This document shows, in pieces, positions 8,151 to 15,928 of a stretch of 26,982 nt of DNA (the first letter of the stretch is position 1; every line of letters starts with the position of its first letter). The DNA lies in assembly GCA_003451595.1 (NCBI GenBank), contig DMDA01000025.1, positions 67,479 through 94,460 of the forward strand. Direction: 5' to 3'. A program made the position numbers and the translations under genes. The notes under the pieces were generated by a model. That model saw only the letters and a program-made list of their open reading frames with translations. It was not told where the DNA came from and ran no database searches. Origin of the DNA: Chloroflexota bacterium. Its GTDB lineage: Bacteria > Chloroflexota > Anaerolineae > Caldilineales > Caldilineaceae.

Positions 8151-8336
8151 GATCGCAAGCATACCTTGTGTATCAGGTTTTGTGAAAAGACACTACCTGT
8201 GTTGGCACATCACGAAGGTCGAGTGTGCGCCCCCATGAATGTGCAAGAGTTAGTTAGCGCTGATAGTAGGTGTATCTGTTTTTTGTCAGTGTCGACTGAC
8301 TCAACGACGTACTGGGTGTATCTCTACTACTGACCT
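8151..8336. other. 186-bp intergenic region, leader of the left operon
   Basis: This gap separates the stop of the FG-GAP gene from the first GT4 of the left operon, both on the minus strand, so any promoter for the left operon should lie here. It holds a 6-bp stem with a 4-base loop at 8285-8300 (GTCAGT, GTCG, ACTGAC). On the minus-strand transcript the hairpin is followed by a run of A, not U, so it is not a standard intrinsic terminator. I see no convincing -35/-10 pair. No small ORF or RNA gene was recognised. Confidence 0.4.
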
Positions 8337-10331
8337 TTACCTGCGCAGGATCGGCAAGTATAAATAATTGACCTGGCCTACGTAGAGAGTGAGCGGCACC
8401 TCTACAGAAGGTAATGTATCACCGTCACTAGTGGCATCGATTCTGAGCCACCCCAGCGAGTAGGTGCCTTGGTTCAACTGGCTGGCATCAATGAAGATTT
8501 GTATAGAGGTAGATTCTTGTGGCGGCAATTCCCCGCTGGGAGGGGTGACAGAGACTCTGGCCTGACCCGGACCGGCGGCAGCTACAAATTGTGCACTCCA
8601 AGTGAGTGCAGTGCCGCCTGGGTTTGCAAAACCCAGGCTAGTGATTGTCTGATCCAGATTTGAGGGAAGATTGATGTCCGCTAACGCCAGGAGAGCATCG
8701 TCTAGCAGGGCTAATTCGGCCGGCCTGGTAACAGCAATATAGCCATCCAGCGCCGCGCTTCGATGAAACATGGGCCAGGGTGCTGCACCTAGTGTCCCTT
8801 CGGTAGAGCGGAAATGCCACATGTAGCCGGAAGATGTATCACCCAGGGCGTTGCTACTGCCAATAAAGACATCAGTTTTACCGTCTCCATCAGTATCGCC
8901 CACTGACGGTGTAGAGGCAACGGTGTACATTGTTTTGAGGCGCGTTTGCAAGGCGCCATTACCGTTGTATACATGGATATCCCACACCATGCTGATGAGC
9001 ACCTCGACACTACCATCGCCATTGAGGTCGGCAATGACTGGTGATCCGAAAATCATAGCATCCATGTTCAGATCGTTTTTGGGCGAAACCGGCCAGCCAG
9101 CAACCGGCACGCCGTTGTGATGCCAGGCATGCACCATGCCTGCACCGGGAATAGGATCACCCGTATTGATGAATGGATTGCCGGCGCCAATGACTACTTC
9201 CAGGTCGCCGTCATTGTCCAGATCGCCGATAGCTGGTGAACTAAAACCAGGATAGGGTGTAATCTGAGGCCAGCCAGGAGCGTTGGGTAGTTTGTTCGGG
9301 TCCGCATAAGGTAGTGAGCTGAATACGTTATCGGTGCGAAAGACATAAACATAGTTTGTTTTGTTGCGTCCGGTTGCATTCCACCAGTAATAACTCGTGC
9401 CGACCACGATCTCTAATGCACCGTCGCCGTCTAGGTCAGCAATGGCCGGGGATGAGAACACGGCTTCGTCGACGAACCGCCGCACCAGAACATCGCCATT
9501 CTTATCGAAAACGTAAATGAAACCGCCATTTTGCGTCACTGTGCCATCAGGCAATTTGCCACCGCCTGTGATGTCGGCGCCAATGATGATTTCGTTGTTT
9601 CTATCACCATTCAGGTCGGCGCACGCAGCAGTCGACCAAACTGTGTCGGCATTGTGATAGCCTGGTCGCGGCGCCATACTCGGATAGGTATTCAGATTGT
9701 TCCAGCGCGCAGAGCCATCATAGTTGAATAGATAGATCTGGCGATCCCATCCGCCAAAGGCGATTTCCAGTTTGCCGTCGCCATCGACATCACATAGAGT
9801 CGGTGAAGAAAAAGCGCCATCAGGATAGCCGTCTTTGGGTGCATCATCGAGCGTGTCATAACGCCAGCGGAGATTACCGTAGCGGTCATAGACCCGGAGG
9901 CCGCCACGTCGCTTGCGGTCGCCGACGTCACCACCGGTGGTGATCACGACTTCCGGTTGCCCGTCGCCATCGATATCGCCGACTGCCGGGCTGGAGTTAA
10001 TGGGTGCATCGACAGAGACCGCCCACAATTCACTGTCGTTACTGCGCAGTGCGATGAGCTGAATTGGACGATTTGGCTTGTTATTGTCTGCGCCATTTTG
10101 TGCTGTGGTGCCAATCAAAATTTCTGGGAGGCCGTCGCCCGTCAAGTCGGCTAATGTTGGCGAAGAATGAATCACAAGTCCACCCGATAGCTTGACATTG
10201 CTGGACGAAAACGACAAGGAGGCCGGCGCTTCGGATTGTGCCTGCGCTGGTAGGGTGTCTATACTCAGCAAAACTGCCAGCATAACGCTCAATATGGTCA
10301 AGTGCATCAGGTTTCGTCGGATGTATTTCAT
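8337..10331 (-). CDS. exported FG-GAP/VCBS repeat protein (calcium-binding beta-propeller)
   Basis: A 664-residue exported protein with a signal peptide (basic MKYIRR, hydrophobic core to about residue 26, likely cleavage near AQAQ at 29-32). Eight FG-GAP repeats follow. Each has an S(S/T)Px(x)xD turn and a calcium-binding D-x-D/N-G-D loop: 62-67, 119-124, 181-186, 239-244, 299-304, 370-375, 435-440 and 479-484. Repeat four is DLNGDR and repeat six DLDNDG, both slightly off consensus. The repeats should form an integrin-alpha-like propeller. Residues about 550-650 form a BACON-like beta-sandwich (VTPPSGELPPQES, then TYSLGWLRI). The very C-terminus is YLPILRR, a motif shared with other exported proteins here. 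A strong Shine-Dalgarno (AAAGGA, 7 nt spacing) and a TATAAT box precede it. A role in surface adhesion or glycan binding is inferred. Confidence 0.9.
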   Translation of the reverse strand: MKYIRRNLMHLTILSVMLAVLLSIDTLPAQAQSEAPASLSFSSSNVKLSGGLVIHSSPTLADLTGDGLPEILIGTTAQNGADNNKPNRPIQLIALRSNDSELWAVSVDAPINSSPAVGDIDGDGQPEVVITTGGDVGDRKRRGGLRVYDRYGNLRWRYDTLDDAPKDGYPDGAFSSPTLCDVDGDGKLEIAFGGWDRQIYLFNYDGSARWNNLNTYPSMAPRPGYHNADTVWSTAACADLNGDRNNEIIIGADITGGGKLPDGTVTQNGGFIYVFDKNGDVLVRRFVDEAVFSSPAIADLDGDGALEIVVGTSYYWWNATGRNKTNYVYVFRTDNVFSSLPYADPNKLPNAPGWPQITPYPGFSSPAIGDLDNDGDLEVVIGAGNPFINTGDPIPGAGMVHAWHHNGVPVAGWPVSPKNDLNMDAMIFGSPVIADLNGDGSVEVLISMVWDIHVYNGNGALQTRLKTMYTVASTPSVGDTDGDGKTDVFIGSSNALGDTSSGYMWHFRSTEGTLGAAPWPMFHRSAALDGYIAVTRPAELALLDDALLALADINLPSNLDQTITSLGFANPGGTALTWSAQFVAAAGPGQARVSVTPPSGELPPQESTSIQIFIDASQLNQGTYSLGWLRIDATSDGDTLPSVEVPLTLYVGQVNYLYLPILRR

Positions 10332-10338
10332 AGTTTTT

Positions 10339-10344
10339 TCCTTT
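10339..10344 (-). promoter_or_regulatory. ribosome binding site of the FG-GAP gene
   Basis: AAAGGA on the minus strand lies 7 nt before the ATG at 10329-10331. It fixes this start and is among the clearest Shine-Dalgarno sequences in the window. Confidence 0.7.
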
Positions 10345-10393
10345 GTGCAATGGAATGTGCTGCGCTCGCTGAGGCTCCTTGAACTGTATCGAT

Positions 10394-10399
10394 ATTATA
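10394..10399 (-). promoter_or_regulatory. -10 box (TATAAT) of the FG-GAP gene promoter
   Basis: A perfect TATAAT hexamer on the minus strand, which would give a 5' leader of roughly 55 nt before the ATG at 10331. The region 16-18 bases upstream of it has only a poor -35 match (TTCAAG at 16 bp), so the promoter may need an activator or the match may be chance. Confidence 0.4.
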
Positions 10400-10531
10400 T
10401 CCACAAGGTTGACGACTTGAATTGCCAAAAGCCCTGGTGAGCAGCGCCTGTAAATCTAGATGTCACAATCCTCAAGTCGCTCCACCCACTTTGGGGGAGA
10501 GGTTTGGGAATTTCGTGCGATTCCTGATCGC

Positions 10532-10550
10532 AAAACGAGCATCGCGCTCG
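10532..10550 (-). terminator. possible intrinsic terminator after the GT-C gene
   Basis: On the minus strand a 5-bp stem CGAGC/GCTCG with a GCGAT loop is followed directly by TTTT, about 70 bp after the GT-C gene's stop. An overlapping alternative stem (TCGCGCT/AGCGCGA) is also possible. The stem is short and the T run is only four long, so termination would be weak. Confidence 0.35.
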
Positions 10551-10619
10551 AGGGCAGCGCGAACATCTAGCATACGTTAATTAAACATCAGCACTTTTGC
10601 CGGATTTGTTGGCTACGAT

Positions 10620-12065
10620 TCAGCAGCGGGAAGATGACGTCGACGAATTGTGTAAGTCTGGCGAATCATTCTGTAGGATGTGTTGAAACAGGCGATTCAG
10701 CGGAATCGCTGCAAGCATAGTGACGCTGAAAGCGATCGTCACCAACGTCAGTTTGAGGTAGGCTGTGTCAATTGCCGTCAAGAATGAGGGGAGCTGATTG
10801 ACGAGCCACACTATGGCCTGGTTCGAGCGGAAGTGTTCGCGCAAAATCGAGTTGCTGCCAAGGTAAAATGGAAACATGTATGCTCGCTGAACGAAGAGGA
10901 TCAGGTAGGTGAAATAGACCGTAATGAGTATTAGCATTAGTGGCTGTAGAAACTGTCTGGATCGCAGCAACCACGTCAACGCCCCGCCGACAAAAATCAC
11001 CAGAATTGGGATCACCGGCACAAGATAGCGTGGCGCCGGTGAAAGCCCGGCGGGCCAATCGTAGTAGGCGCCGCCAAGCAGGTGAAAGCCGGCATAAATA
11101 ATTGCAAGCCATAGCACTGTGCTGCGCCGATTAGGGCAACGCGCCAGAATCCAGGCCCCCGGGAGTGCAAGTAGATAGAGCGGTGCAAAGAAAAAGAGAC
11201 CAACTTCCTGATCGAACCACAATCCCAGCACGCCGTCATCGATTCGGGTGTCGATAAGTCGTGCATACCCAGGTGAGATCAGTGCACTCCACCCTAACTC
11301 ACCGTAGACGACATATGCCCAAGCGAGGTGGGCTACAGCTAGTAGCAAAATCGGCGGCAGGGACCACCGCACACTCGTGCGCAAATTGTCGCGCGTCTGC
11401 CAGAGGTACCAACTGTAAAGCAGCAATGCCAATAAAATGAATTTATTCTGAAAATGCGGCATCACGCCGACCGTCAATCCAACAGCGAGCGCATCCCTGC
11501 GTCGATGTTGGGCTGAAGCTGCTAAAGTCAACATCAACACCAGCGCCACCAACGCCATAATTACCGTTTCTGGATAGATCTGATGGCTGTAGATCACGAT
11601 CGGATAGGTTAGTGCGCAGAGCAGAGCGGTAATGAAGGCGACTGGCGATGGGATGAATTGTTGGATTACTAGAAACAGCCAGCTCATGCCAGCAGCTGTC
11701 AACAATGCCAGCAATAACTGGACGCCGATGCGTCCTCCGATTGCATATGCTGGCGTCAATAGCAGCGGCATGCCTAACGCAAAGTGATGGCGGATCGTGC
11801 GCCCGTTGTATGTATACAGATAGGCGCCTACATCCAGAATGCCGCCGTTAAAAAATGCTAGATAGTCGCGATTGGCGTAGTTATTCTCTACCTCCAGATC
11901 ATGATCATAGAGCAGGCTGTGTGCTTGAAGCAGATAATGTGGTTCATCACCATTCGTCATGCTCATGCCCGGCGGTTGTGAAAAGAAGATTACCAGTAAC
12001 ACGTAGAGCGCTGCTGAAATGACAAACATCAGTAGAGGCGAATTCATGGTCAATTTACGCTGCAC
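10620..12065 (-). CDS. GT-C-type multi-pass membrane protein (putative polyprenyl-sugar glycosyltransferase)
   Basis: A 481-residue membrane protein with about ten to twelve hydrophobic helices. After TM1 comes TNGDEPHYLLQAHSLLYDHD (about 37-56). The DE pair at 40-41 sits where GT-C enzymes (GT39/GT83-like) carry the acidic catalytic residue, and HYLLQAxSLLYDxD is a phrase I know from such proteins. A later loop, HHFALGMPLLLTPAYAIGG, is also family-like. The GTG start at 12063-12065 is preferred because AGGGA lies 7 nt upstream (12073-12077); the ATG at 12047 has none. The gene is divergent from the methyltransferase gene across a 123-bp gap. It probably adds a lipid-linked sugar outside the membrane. 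An O-antigen ligase or polymerase role cannot be excluded. Confidence 0.8.
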   Translation of the reverse strand: MQRKLTMNSPLLMFVISAALYVLLVIFFSQPPGMSMTNGDEPHYLLQAHSLLYDHDLEVENNYANRDYLAFFNGGILDVGAYLYTYNGRTIRHHFALGMPLLLTPAYAIGGRIGVQLLLALLTAAGMSWLFLVIQQFIPSPVAFITALLCALTYPIVIYSHQIYPETVIMALVALVLMLTLAASAQHRRRDALAVGLTVGVMPHFQNKFILLALLLYSWYLWQTRDNLRTSVRWSLPPILLLAVAHLAWAYVVYGELGWSALISPGYARLIDTRIDDGVLGLWFDQEVGLFFFAPLYLLALPGAWILARCPNRRSTVLWLAIIYAGFHLLGGAYYDWPAGLSPAPRYLVPVIPILVIFVGGALTWLLRSRQFLQPLMLILITVYFTYLILFVQRAYMFPFYLGSNSILREHFRSNQAIVWLVNQLPSFLTAIDTAYLKLTLVTIAFSVTMLAAIPLNRLFQHILQNDSPDLHNSSTSSSRC

Positions 12066-12188
12066 AACACCGTCCCTAATCGAGATCGCTTAAGTTCTGG
12101 TCTGGTTTGTTCGTCAATCCAGCTATAGTGTACTATCAATACATGGTTTTTGACCGATTGTGCAGGTTTTGTGTACAAAAAGGACATC
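12066..12188. promoter_or_regulatory. divergent promoter region between the GT-C gene and the methyltransferase gene
   Basis: 123 bp separate two divergent starts, so promoters for both must lie here or inside the genes. On the plus strand TTGTTC, 18 bp, TACTAT (12132-12137 region) is a weak promoter candidate. An inverted repeat ATAGT-GT-ACTAT (12125-12136) overlaps it and could be an operator. On the minus strand only weak -35/-10 pairs are visible. Confidence 0.35.
12181..12184 (+). promoter_or_regulatory. ribosome binding site of the methyltransferase gene
   Basis: AGGA within an A-rich stretch lies 4 nt before the ATG at 12189. This favours 12189 over the TTG at 12150, which has no such site. 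Confidence 0.6.
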
Positions 12189-13121
12189 ATGACGACGTCT
12201 CAATTCACCTCATCGCCCCCCCGTTATCCTGATCTTGACTATGCATTTCTGCGCTACATCGGCGTCTCAGTCGAGGGTGAGGCAGTTGGACATGGCGTCT
12301 ATCTGCCACTGTTGCAGGGCTACAGGCGCATTGTCGATCTTGGTTGTGGATTAGGTGGGTTTGTTAAACTTTTACGCGACCATGGGTTCGATGCTTATGG
12401 CGTAGATGCTGATCCCCAGTGTGTAGCTGACGCTGGTGCACTCGGGATCCCGATTGTGGAGAGCGATGTGATTTCGCACCTACGCTCACTCACACCTGGC
12501 AGCCTTGACGCTGTTTTTTCGGCGCATCTTGTCGAGCATCTGCCCTATGAAGTTGTGATGGAGTTAATCGAGCTTGCATTTCGTGCTTTGCGTCCCGGGG
12601 GGCGTCTATTGTTAGTGACGCCAAATCCACGCGCGCTGGTGAGTCACCTGGAATTGTACACAATGCATTTTGGCCACGTGGCAATGTATCATCCGAATCT
12701 ACTCGCGTTTTTTATGCAGTATTCGGGTTTTGTTAATGTTGACTTTGGCGAGAATCATATGACCAGTGCTACGAATGTAGCGGCATCATCGCCACTAGCG
12801 AAACTGGATCAATTGCTTCCAGAGTTGAGCAATTTTCTGGCGAGAGACCTGACCGGGCAGGTGGCACATCGACCTGCGACCCAAGTAATTCCTAAGCCTT
12901 CAAATTGGTTGCGTCGGTTACTTTGGCACTTTAAGATGACATGCATCAAATGGTTGGTGCAACCTTATTACGATCAACTCGGCGAGGATCTGGCAACGCA
13001 CTCTCAGTCTACCCAGGCGTTAGCTGAACAGGTGGCAATGGTCCAGCACTCATTGCATATGGTGTTGACGGCTGTTCATCGCCCCTTTGAGAGTTACGTT
13101 GTTGGTAACAAACCGGCCTGA
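12189..13121 (+). CDS. SAM-dependent class I methyltransferase with an amphipathic C-terminal tail
   Basis: A 310-residue protein and the only plus-strand gene. Motif I is IVDLGCGLGGFVKLL (about 48-62), the acidic end of strand 2 is YGVDADP (about 70-76), and the active-site segment is SAHLVEHLPYEVVMELI (about 111-127). These mark the Methyltransf_11/23 fold and resemble the methyltransferase domain of O-antigen chain-capping enzymes. After the catalytic domain (to about residue 195) comes a tail, WLRRLLWHFKM then KWLVQPYYDQLGEDLATHSQ (about 240-275), continuing as a helix. It resembles the tails of two proteins in the facing operon. The gene converges on that operon, with 32 bp between the stops. 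A sugar O-methyltransferase for the exported glycan is the best inference; the acceptor is unknown. Confidence 0.87.
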   Translation: MTTSQFTSSPPRYPDLDYAFLRYIGVSVEGEAVGHGVYLPLLQGYRRIVDLGCGLGGFVKLLRDHGFDAYGVDADPQCVADAGALGIPIVESDVISHLRSLTPGSLDAVFSAHLVEHLPYEVVMELIELAFRALRPGGRLLLVTPNPRALVSHLELYTMHFGHVAMYHPNLLAFFMQYSGFVNVDFGENHMTSATNVAASSPLAKLDQLLPELSNFLARDLTGQVAHRPATQVIPKPSNWLRRLLWHFKMTCIKWLVQPYYDQLGEDLATHSQSTQALAEQVAMVQHSLHMVLTAVHRPFESYVVGNKPA

Positions 13122-13123
13122 AC

Positions 13124-13136
13124 AAGGTTAAACCTT
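13124..13136. repeat. palindrome between convergent genes
   Basis: AAGGTT-A-AACCTT lies in the 32-bp space between the stops of the methyltransferase (plus) and the last GT4 of the core operon (minus). The position suits a bidirectional terminator, but the loop is too tight for the full stem and no T run follows. Confidence 0.3.
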
Positions 13137-13153
13137 TGAAGGTGGCATGATTG

Positions 13154-14227
13154 CTAGCTTCTATTGATAAACTGGTTTAGGTAGTGTTGCCATTGTGAGC
13201 GCACGGTTGGCGCAAGAAAGGCAGAAAGACGTTCCCTTTGGCGCGCTAACACGCGCGTCCGCAACTTTTGATCTGTGACCAACAGGTCGACCAGCTCGGC
13301 CAGCGCCTCGAAGTGCTTTTCGTGGAAGAGCACACCAGCACCATCCAAGGTGTCAGGCACACCTGTCGAAGCATACGCCAATACCGGGAGATTGAAGTAC
13401 ATGCTTTCGACCAGCGGCTTGCCAAAGCCTTCATGTTCGCTCATGGAAACGTACAGGGTCGAGTGCCGATAGTAGGTCACCATGGTTTGTTGTGATACAT
13501 GGCCGGTGAAGATGACGGCATTCTCTAGCTGCAGATCGTACACTAGGTCGCGCAACCAGCGCACATAAGGCGGCGACCATAAGGCGCCAACCAAAGCCAG
13601 CTGCGCCTCCGGCAAGATACGGCGCACATAGTAGAGAAGCTTGACTAGATCATCCTGACGCTTGTTTGGTGCCAACCGCCCGACAAAAAGTAGCCACGGG
13701 TTGCTGGAATTCAGCTTTGCCAGCGCTTCTGGGTCGTCGGCGTGCTGATAATCTGTTTCGTCGAGTGGCAAGGGTAGCGTCCCTGTGTGCGTAAATCCGG
13801 CGCCAATTAACGCTGCCGTGTTATAGCTGGAGTCGCCGAGTGCCAGGCCGGTTTGCTCGCGCAAACTTGGCAATTGCTCGATGCCGCGTTGAAGTTGCGC
13901 TGCCAACCCTGGGTTGCTGTGCTGGAAGAATTCCGGTGGTGTCACATTGTGATAGATGAGCAGCAGGCGCATGGATAACTGACGCAGATGATCCACTACG
14001 TCAGAGCCAATGCTGTGATGGTAAATGGCTTGCATTTCGCCGAATTGGGGGCGATAGCGCAGCGCGTCACCCACTTCATGAGTCATAGCAGGGTGGATGC
14101 TGGCGGCATAGATCTCAGATGTATAGCCAGCGTCGCGCAACCACTGGCGGATCGACAGCATCTGCCCAGTGATGGCATCACCAGGGGCGGCGCCTTCGGC
14201 GAACTGATGGAGCACCGGCTTGTTCAT
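13154..14227 (-). CDS. GT4-type glycosyltransferase (last gene of the core operon)
   Basis: A 357-residue GT-B enzyme started at ATG 14225-14227, which overlaps the upstream stop in an ATGA arrangement. The open frame extends to 14449 but would lie inside the upstream gene and is Arg/Cys-rich, so it is not coding there. The N-terminal half is shortened and opens with KPVLHQFAEGAAPGDAITGQ; the GDAI(T/S) phrase marks a GT4 branch. It continues with LLIYHNVTPPEFFQ. The donor half has PWLLFVGRLAPNKRQDDLVK and a full E-x7-E in SEHEGFGKPLVESMYFNLPV. The intact donor site predicts an active enzyme using a nucleotide-sugar. Confidence 0.92.
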   Translation of the reverse strand: MNKPVLHQFAEGAAPGDAITGQMLSIRQWLRDAGYTSEIYAASIHPAMTHEVGDALRYRPQFGEMQAIYHHSIGSDVVDHLRQLSMRLLLIYHNVTPPEFFQHSNPGLAAQLQRGIEQLPSLREQTGLALGDSSYNTAALIGAGFTHTGTLPLPLDETDYQHADDPEALAKLNSSNPWLLFVGRLAPNKRQDDLVKLLYYVRRILPEAQLALVGALWSPPYVRWLRDLVYDLQLENAVIFTGHVSQQTMVTYYRHSTLYVSMSEHEGFGKPLVESMYFNLPVLAYASTGVPDTLDGAGVLFHEKHFEALAELVDLLVTDQKLRTRVLARQRERLSAFLAPTVRSQWQHYLNQFINRS

Positions 14228-15381
14228 GATGTCTGTTTGCCTAGCCATTCTGTCACAATGTTGGTAAAGCGCGTCACGATTGTAGACCAGGCATAGTTTG
14301 CCTGTACATAACGACGACCGTTGATCCCCATGCGGTTGGCCAGTTCGGGATGCGCCTGCAACCATCGCACGGCTGCAGCAAAATCGGCGTAACCCTGATA
14401 AGCCAACCCCCCACAACTGCGTAGCACATGGCCACGAGTGACGGCGCAACTGTCATTCACTAGTGCGGGCGCACCACTCAGCCAGCCTTCCATGACTACG
14501 ATGGAAAAGCTCTCATTTTCCGAAGGTTGCACTAGCGCAAGTGCATCGGCGTAAAGCACAGCTTTTGTCGCCTCATCGACAAAGCCGAGATCTCGGAAGG
14601 CCGGATGTGTCGGGGGTCGCAACGGTCCGCTACCAGCAACTGTCAGCGAAATGTCACTGTCCTCGGTAAACAGCCGCCGCACATAGCGGTATAGTAACGC
14701 AACGTTCTTGCCGCCTTCCAGCCGCCCCACATAGAGTAGTCCCTGGCGTGCAGTTGTTATCGTGGAGGCGGGTGTAAACTCAACGCCCACGCCCAATATT
14801 GTCTGATTTACTATGGTCGCCGCAAGCTTGTCAGACGCTAGTTTCTGCTCTTCTGGGCTGTTGAAGACCACACCAGCCACGCTTTCCAGCAGTAGTCTTA
14901 CAGGTTCCATATAGGCGTATGGCTCGTCGTGAAGACAGGGCCAGAGCACGGTGCGCTCAGGCGCCATCCACACGGCAGCATGCACTAGCGGGTTGGCGTA
15001 GGGCAAAGCAATGATACTGTCGAACGCAGTCGCATGAATTGCCAGGTGGCGACAAAGCGCACTACTGATGGGGCCACTCTCCAACCATGCGTACTGGTCA
15101 GCGCGATCAAGTTGATGGTACGCGTGGAGTCTGGTGTCAAGCCGCGCGCGCACATTCGGTAACCAGCGATCGATGGGGAAACGCAGCACTGGGAGATCGT
15201 CGAGTACGCTTACGCCGGGAGGTAGCTCGTTCTGCCAGGTGTAGTGGTCACGCGCACAGGAAGTCCAGATTTCGACAGTGTGAGACTGACGCGCCAATTC
15301 GCGCGCTAACCCGCGTGCCAACATTTCGGCGCCGCCGCCGAGATCTGCGCCATAGCGCGGTGTCACAATGGCAAACTTCAT
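14224..15381 (-). CDS. GT4-type glycosyltransferase
   Basis: A 385-residue GT-B enzyme. ATG 15379-15381 gives the family-like opening MKFAIVTPRYGADLGGGAEM. A GTG two codons upstream is possible, but neither has a clear Shine-Dalgarno. The acceptor-side glycine loop is GGGAE. The donor half has QGLLYVGRLEGGKNVALLYR and a complete E-x7-E in ENESFSIVVMEGWLSGAPAL. It begins 22 bp after the coiled-coil gene and ends in a 4-base overlap with the next GT4, so the two GT4 genes are translationally coupled and probably act in succession on the same lipid-linked glycan. Confidence 0.92.
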   Translation of the reverse strand: MKFAIVTPRYGADLGGGAEMLARGLARELARQSHTVEIWTSCARDHYTWQNELPPGVSVLDDLPVLRFPIDRWLPNVRARLDTRLHAYHQLDRADQYAWLESGPISSALCRHLAIHATAFDSIIALPYANPLVHAAVWMAPERTVLWPCLHDEPYAYMEPVRLLLESVAGVVFNSPEEQKLASDKLAATIVNQTILGVGVEFTPASTITTARQGLLYVGRLEGGKNVALLYRYVRRLFTEDSDISLTVAGSGPLRPPTHPAFRDLGFVDEATKAVLYADALALVQPSENESFSIVVMEGWLSGAPALVNDSCAVTRGHVLRSCGGLAYQGYADFAAAVRWLQAHPELANRMGINGRRYVQANYAWSTIVTRFTNIVTEWLGKQTS

Positions 15382-15403
15382 CGCCACACCCGTCTACCGC
15401 GCC

Positions 15404-15928
15404 TCATGGCGCTTCCGTGCGCTGGCGTTCTGCCTCCAGCTCACTTTGTAGTTTCTGAATTGTGCGCTGCTGATCTTCGACGACAGCAGTCAGGCGGTTG
15501 AGGGCGCCGACAAGGTAGCTGTTAACGTTCGTCTGGTGGGTGACTGCACGATTGACATAGAAGAGCACCAGGTTGTGGGCGCCTCTGCGAATCATACTCC
15601 ACAGTTGCCCCAACACTGGGATGCGTAGTGCCGGTGAGTCGACCAAGATTGGCTCGGTTTCAGCTTCTGCAAAGGTAGCGTTTGCTAACCGGAGAAAAAG
15701 GTGCAGGTTGTGGTCGTAAGGGATGTCATCTGGCTCGCCTTGATAAACGGCTGCCCCGTAACTGGGGAATGCACGCTGGTCATAACCTAGCTCTTGACGT
15801 CGCATAACGATGCGACGACGAATCTCTGTCATAATTGCATCTGGGTCGATTTCGGGATCATCGATTGCGATCAGGCTGTTGGTTGGCAAGTTAGCGTCGT
15901 GGGTAGGTGGAATGTCGCGTGCGGTCAT
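15404..15928 (-). CDS. small protein with an amphipathic segment and C-terminal coiled coil, function unknown
   Basis: A 174-residue protein with no catalytic motif. Residues about 23-45 form an acidic then basic helix (IDPDAIMTEIRRRIVMRRQE), a phrase I associate with the N-termini of some cell-surface glycan enzymes. Residues about 104-135 form an amphipathic, partly hydrophobic segment (LGQLWSMIRRGAHNLVLFYV, then NRAVTHQTNVNSYL). The last 40 residues (EDQQRTIQKLQSELEAERQR) are a coiled coil. The middle segment resembles the C-terminus of the adjacent GT2 (RR-x3-N-hydrophobic, then Q-x2-3-[VI]-N-S-x-L). The ATG overlaps the GT2 stop by 4 bases. A scaffold that gathers glycosyltransferases at the membrane is an inference from position and composition. 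Confidence 0.75.
   Translation of the reverse strand: MTARDIPPTHDANLPTNSLIAIDDPEIDPDAIMTEIRRRIVMRRQELGYDQRAFPSYGAAVYQGEPDDIPYDHNLHLFLRLANATFAEAETEPILVDSPALRIPVLGQLWSMIRRGAHNLVLFYVNRAVTHQTNVNSYLVGALNRLTAVVEDQQRTIQKLQSELEAERQRTEAP

Larger units (their letters stand above)
10332..10619. other. 288-bp intergenic region between the GT-C gene and the FG-GAP gene
   Basis: The longest gap in the window. Read in the minus direction it holds, in order: a possible terminator of the GT-C gene (hairpin 10536-10550 with TTTT), a second small GCGAT/ATCGC hairpin just after it, an imperfect C-rich/G-rich stem-loop at 10480-10499, a TATAAT box at 10394-10399, and the Shine-Dalgarno of the FG-GAP gene. I see no small gene in it. 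Confidence 0.5.

Noticed and set aside
8285..8300. GTCAGT/ACTGAC hairpin as a terminator of the FG-GAP gene
   Set aside because: On the transcribed strand it is followed by A residues; the T run is on the wrong side, and no plus-strand gene ends there.
14228..14449. N-terminal extension of the last GT4 gene up to 14449
   Set aside because: The extension is Cys/Arg-rich, lies inside the upstream gene, and the ATGA overlap at 14224-14227 gives a far better start.
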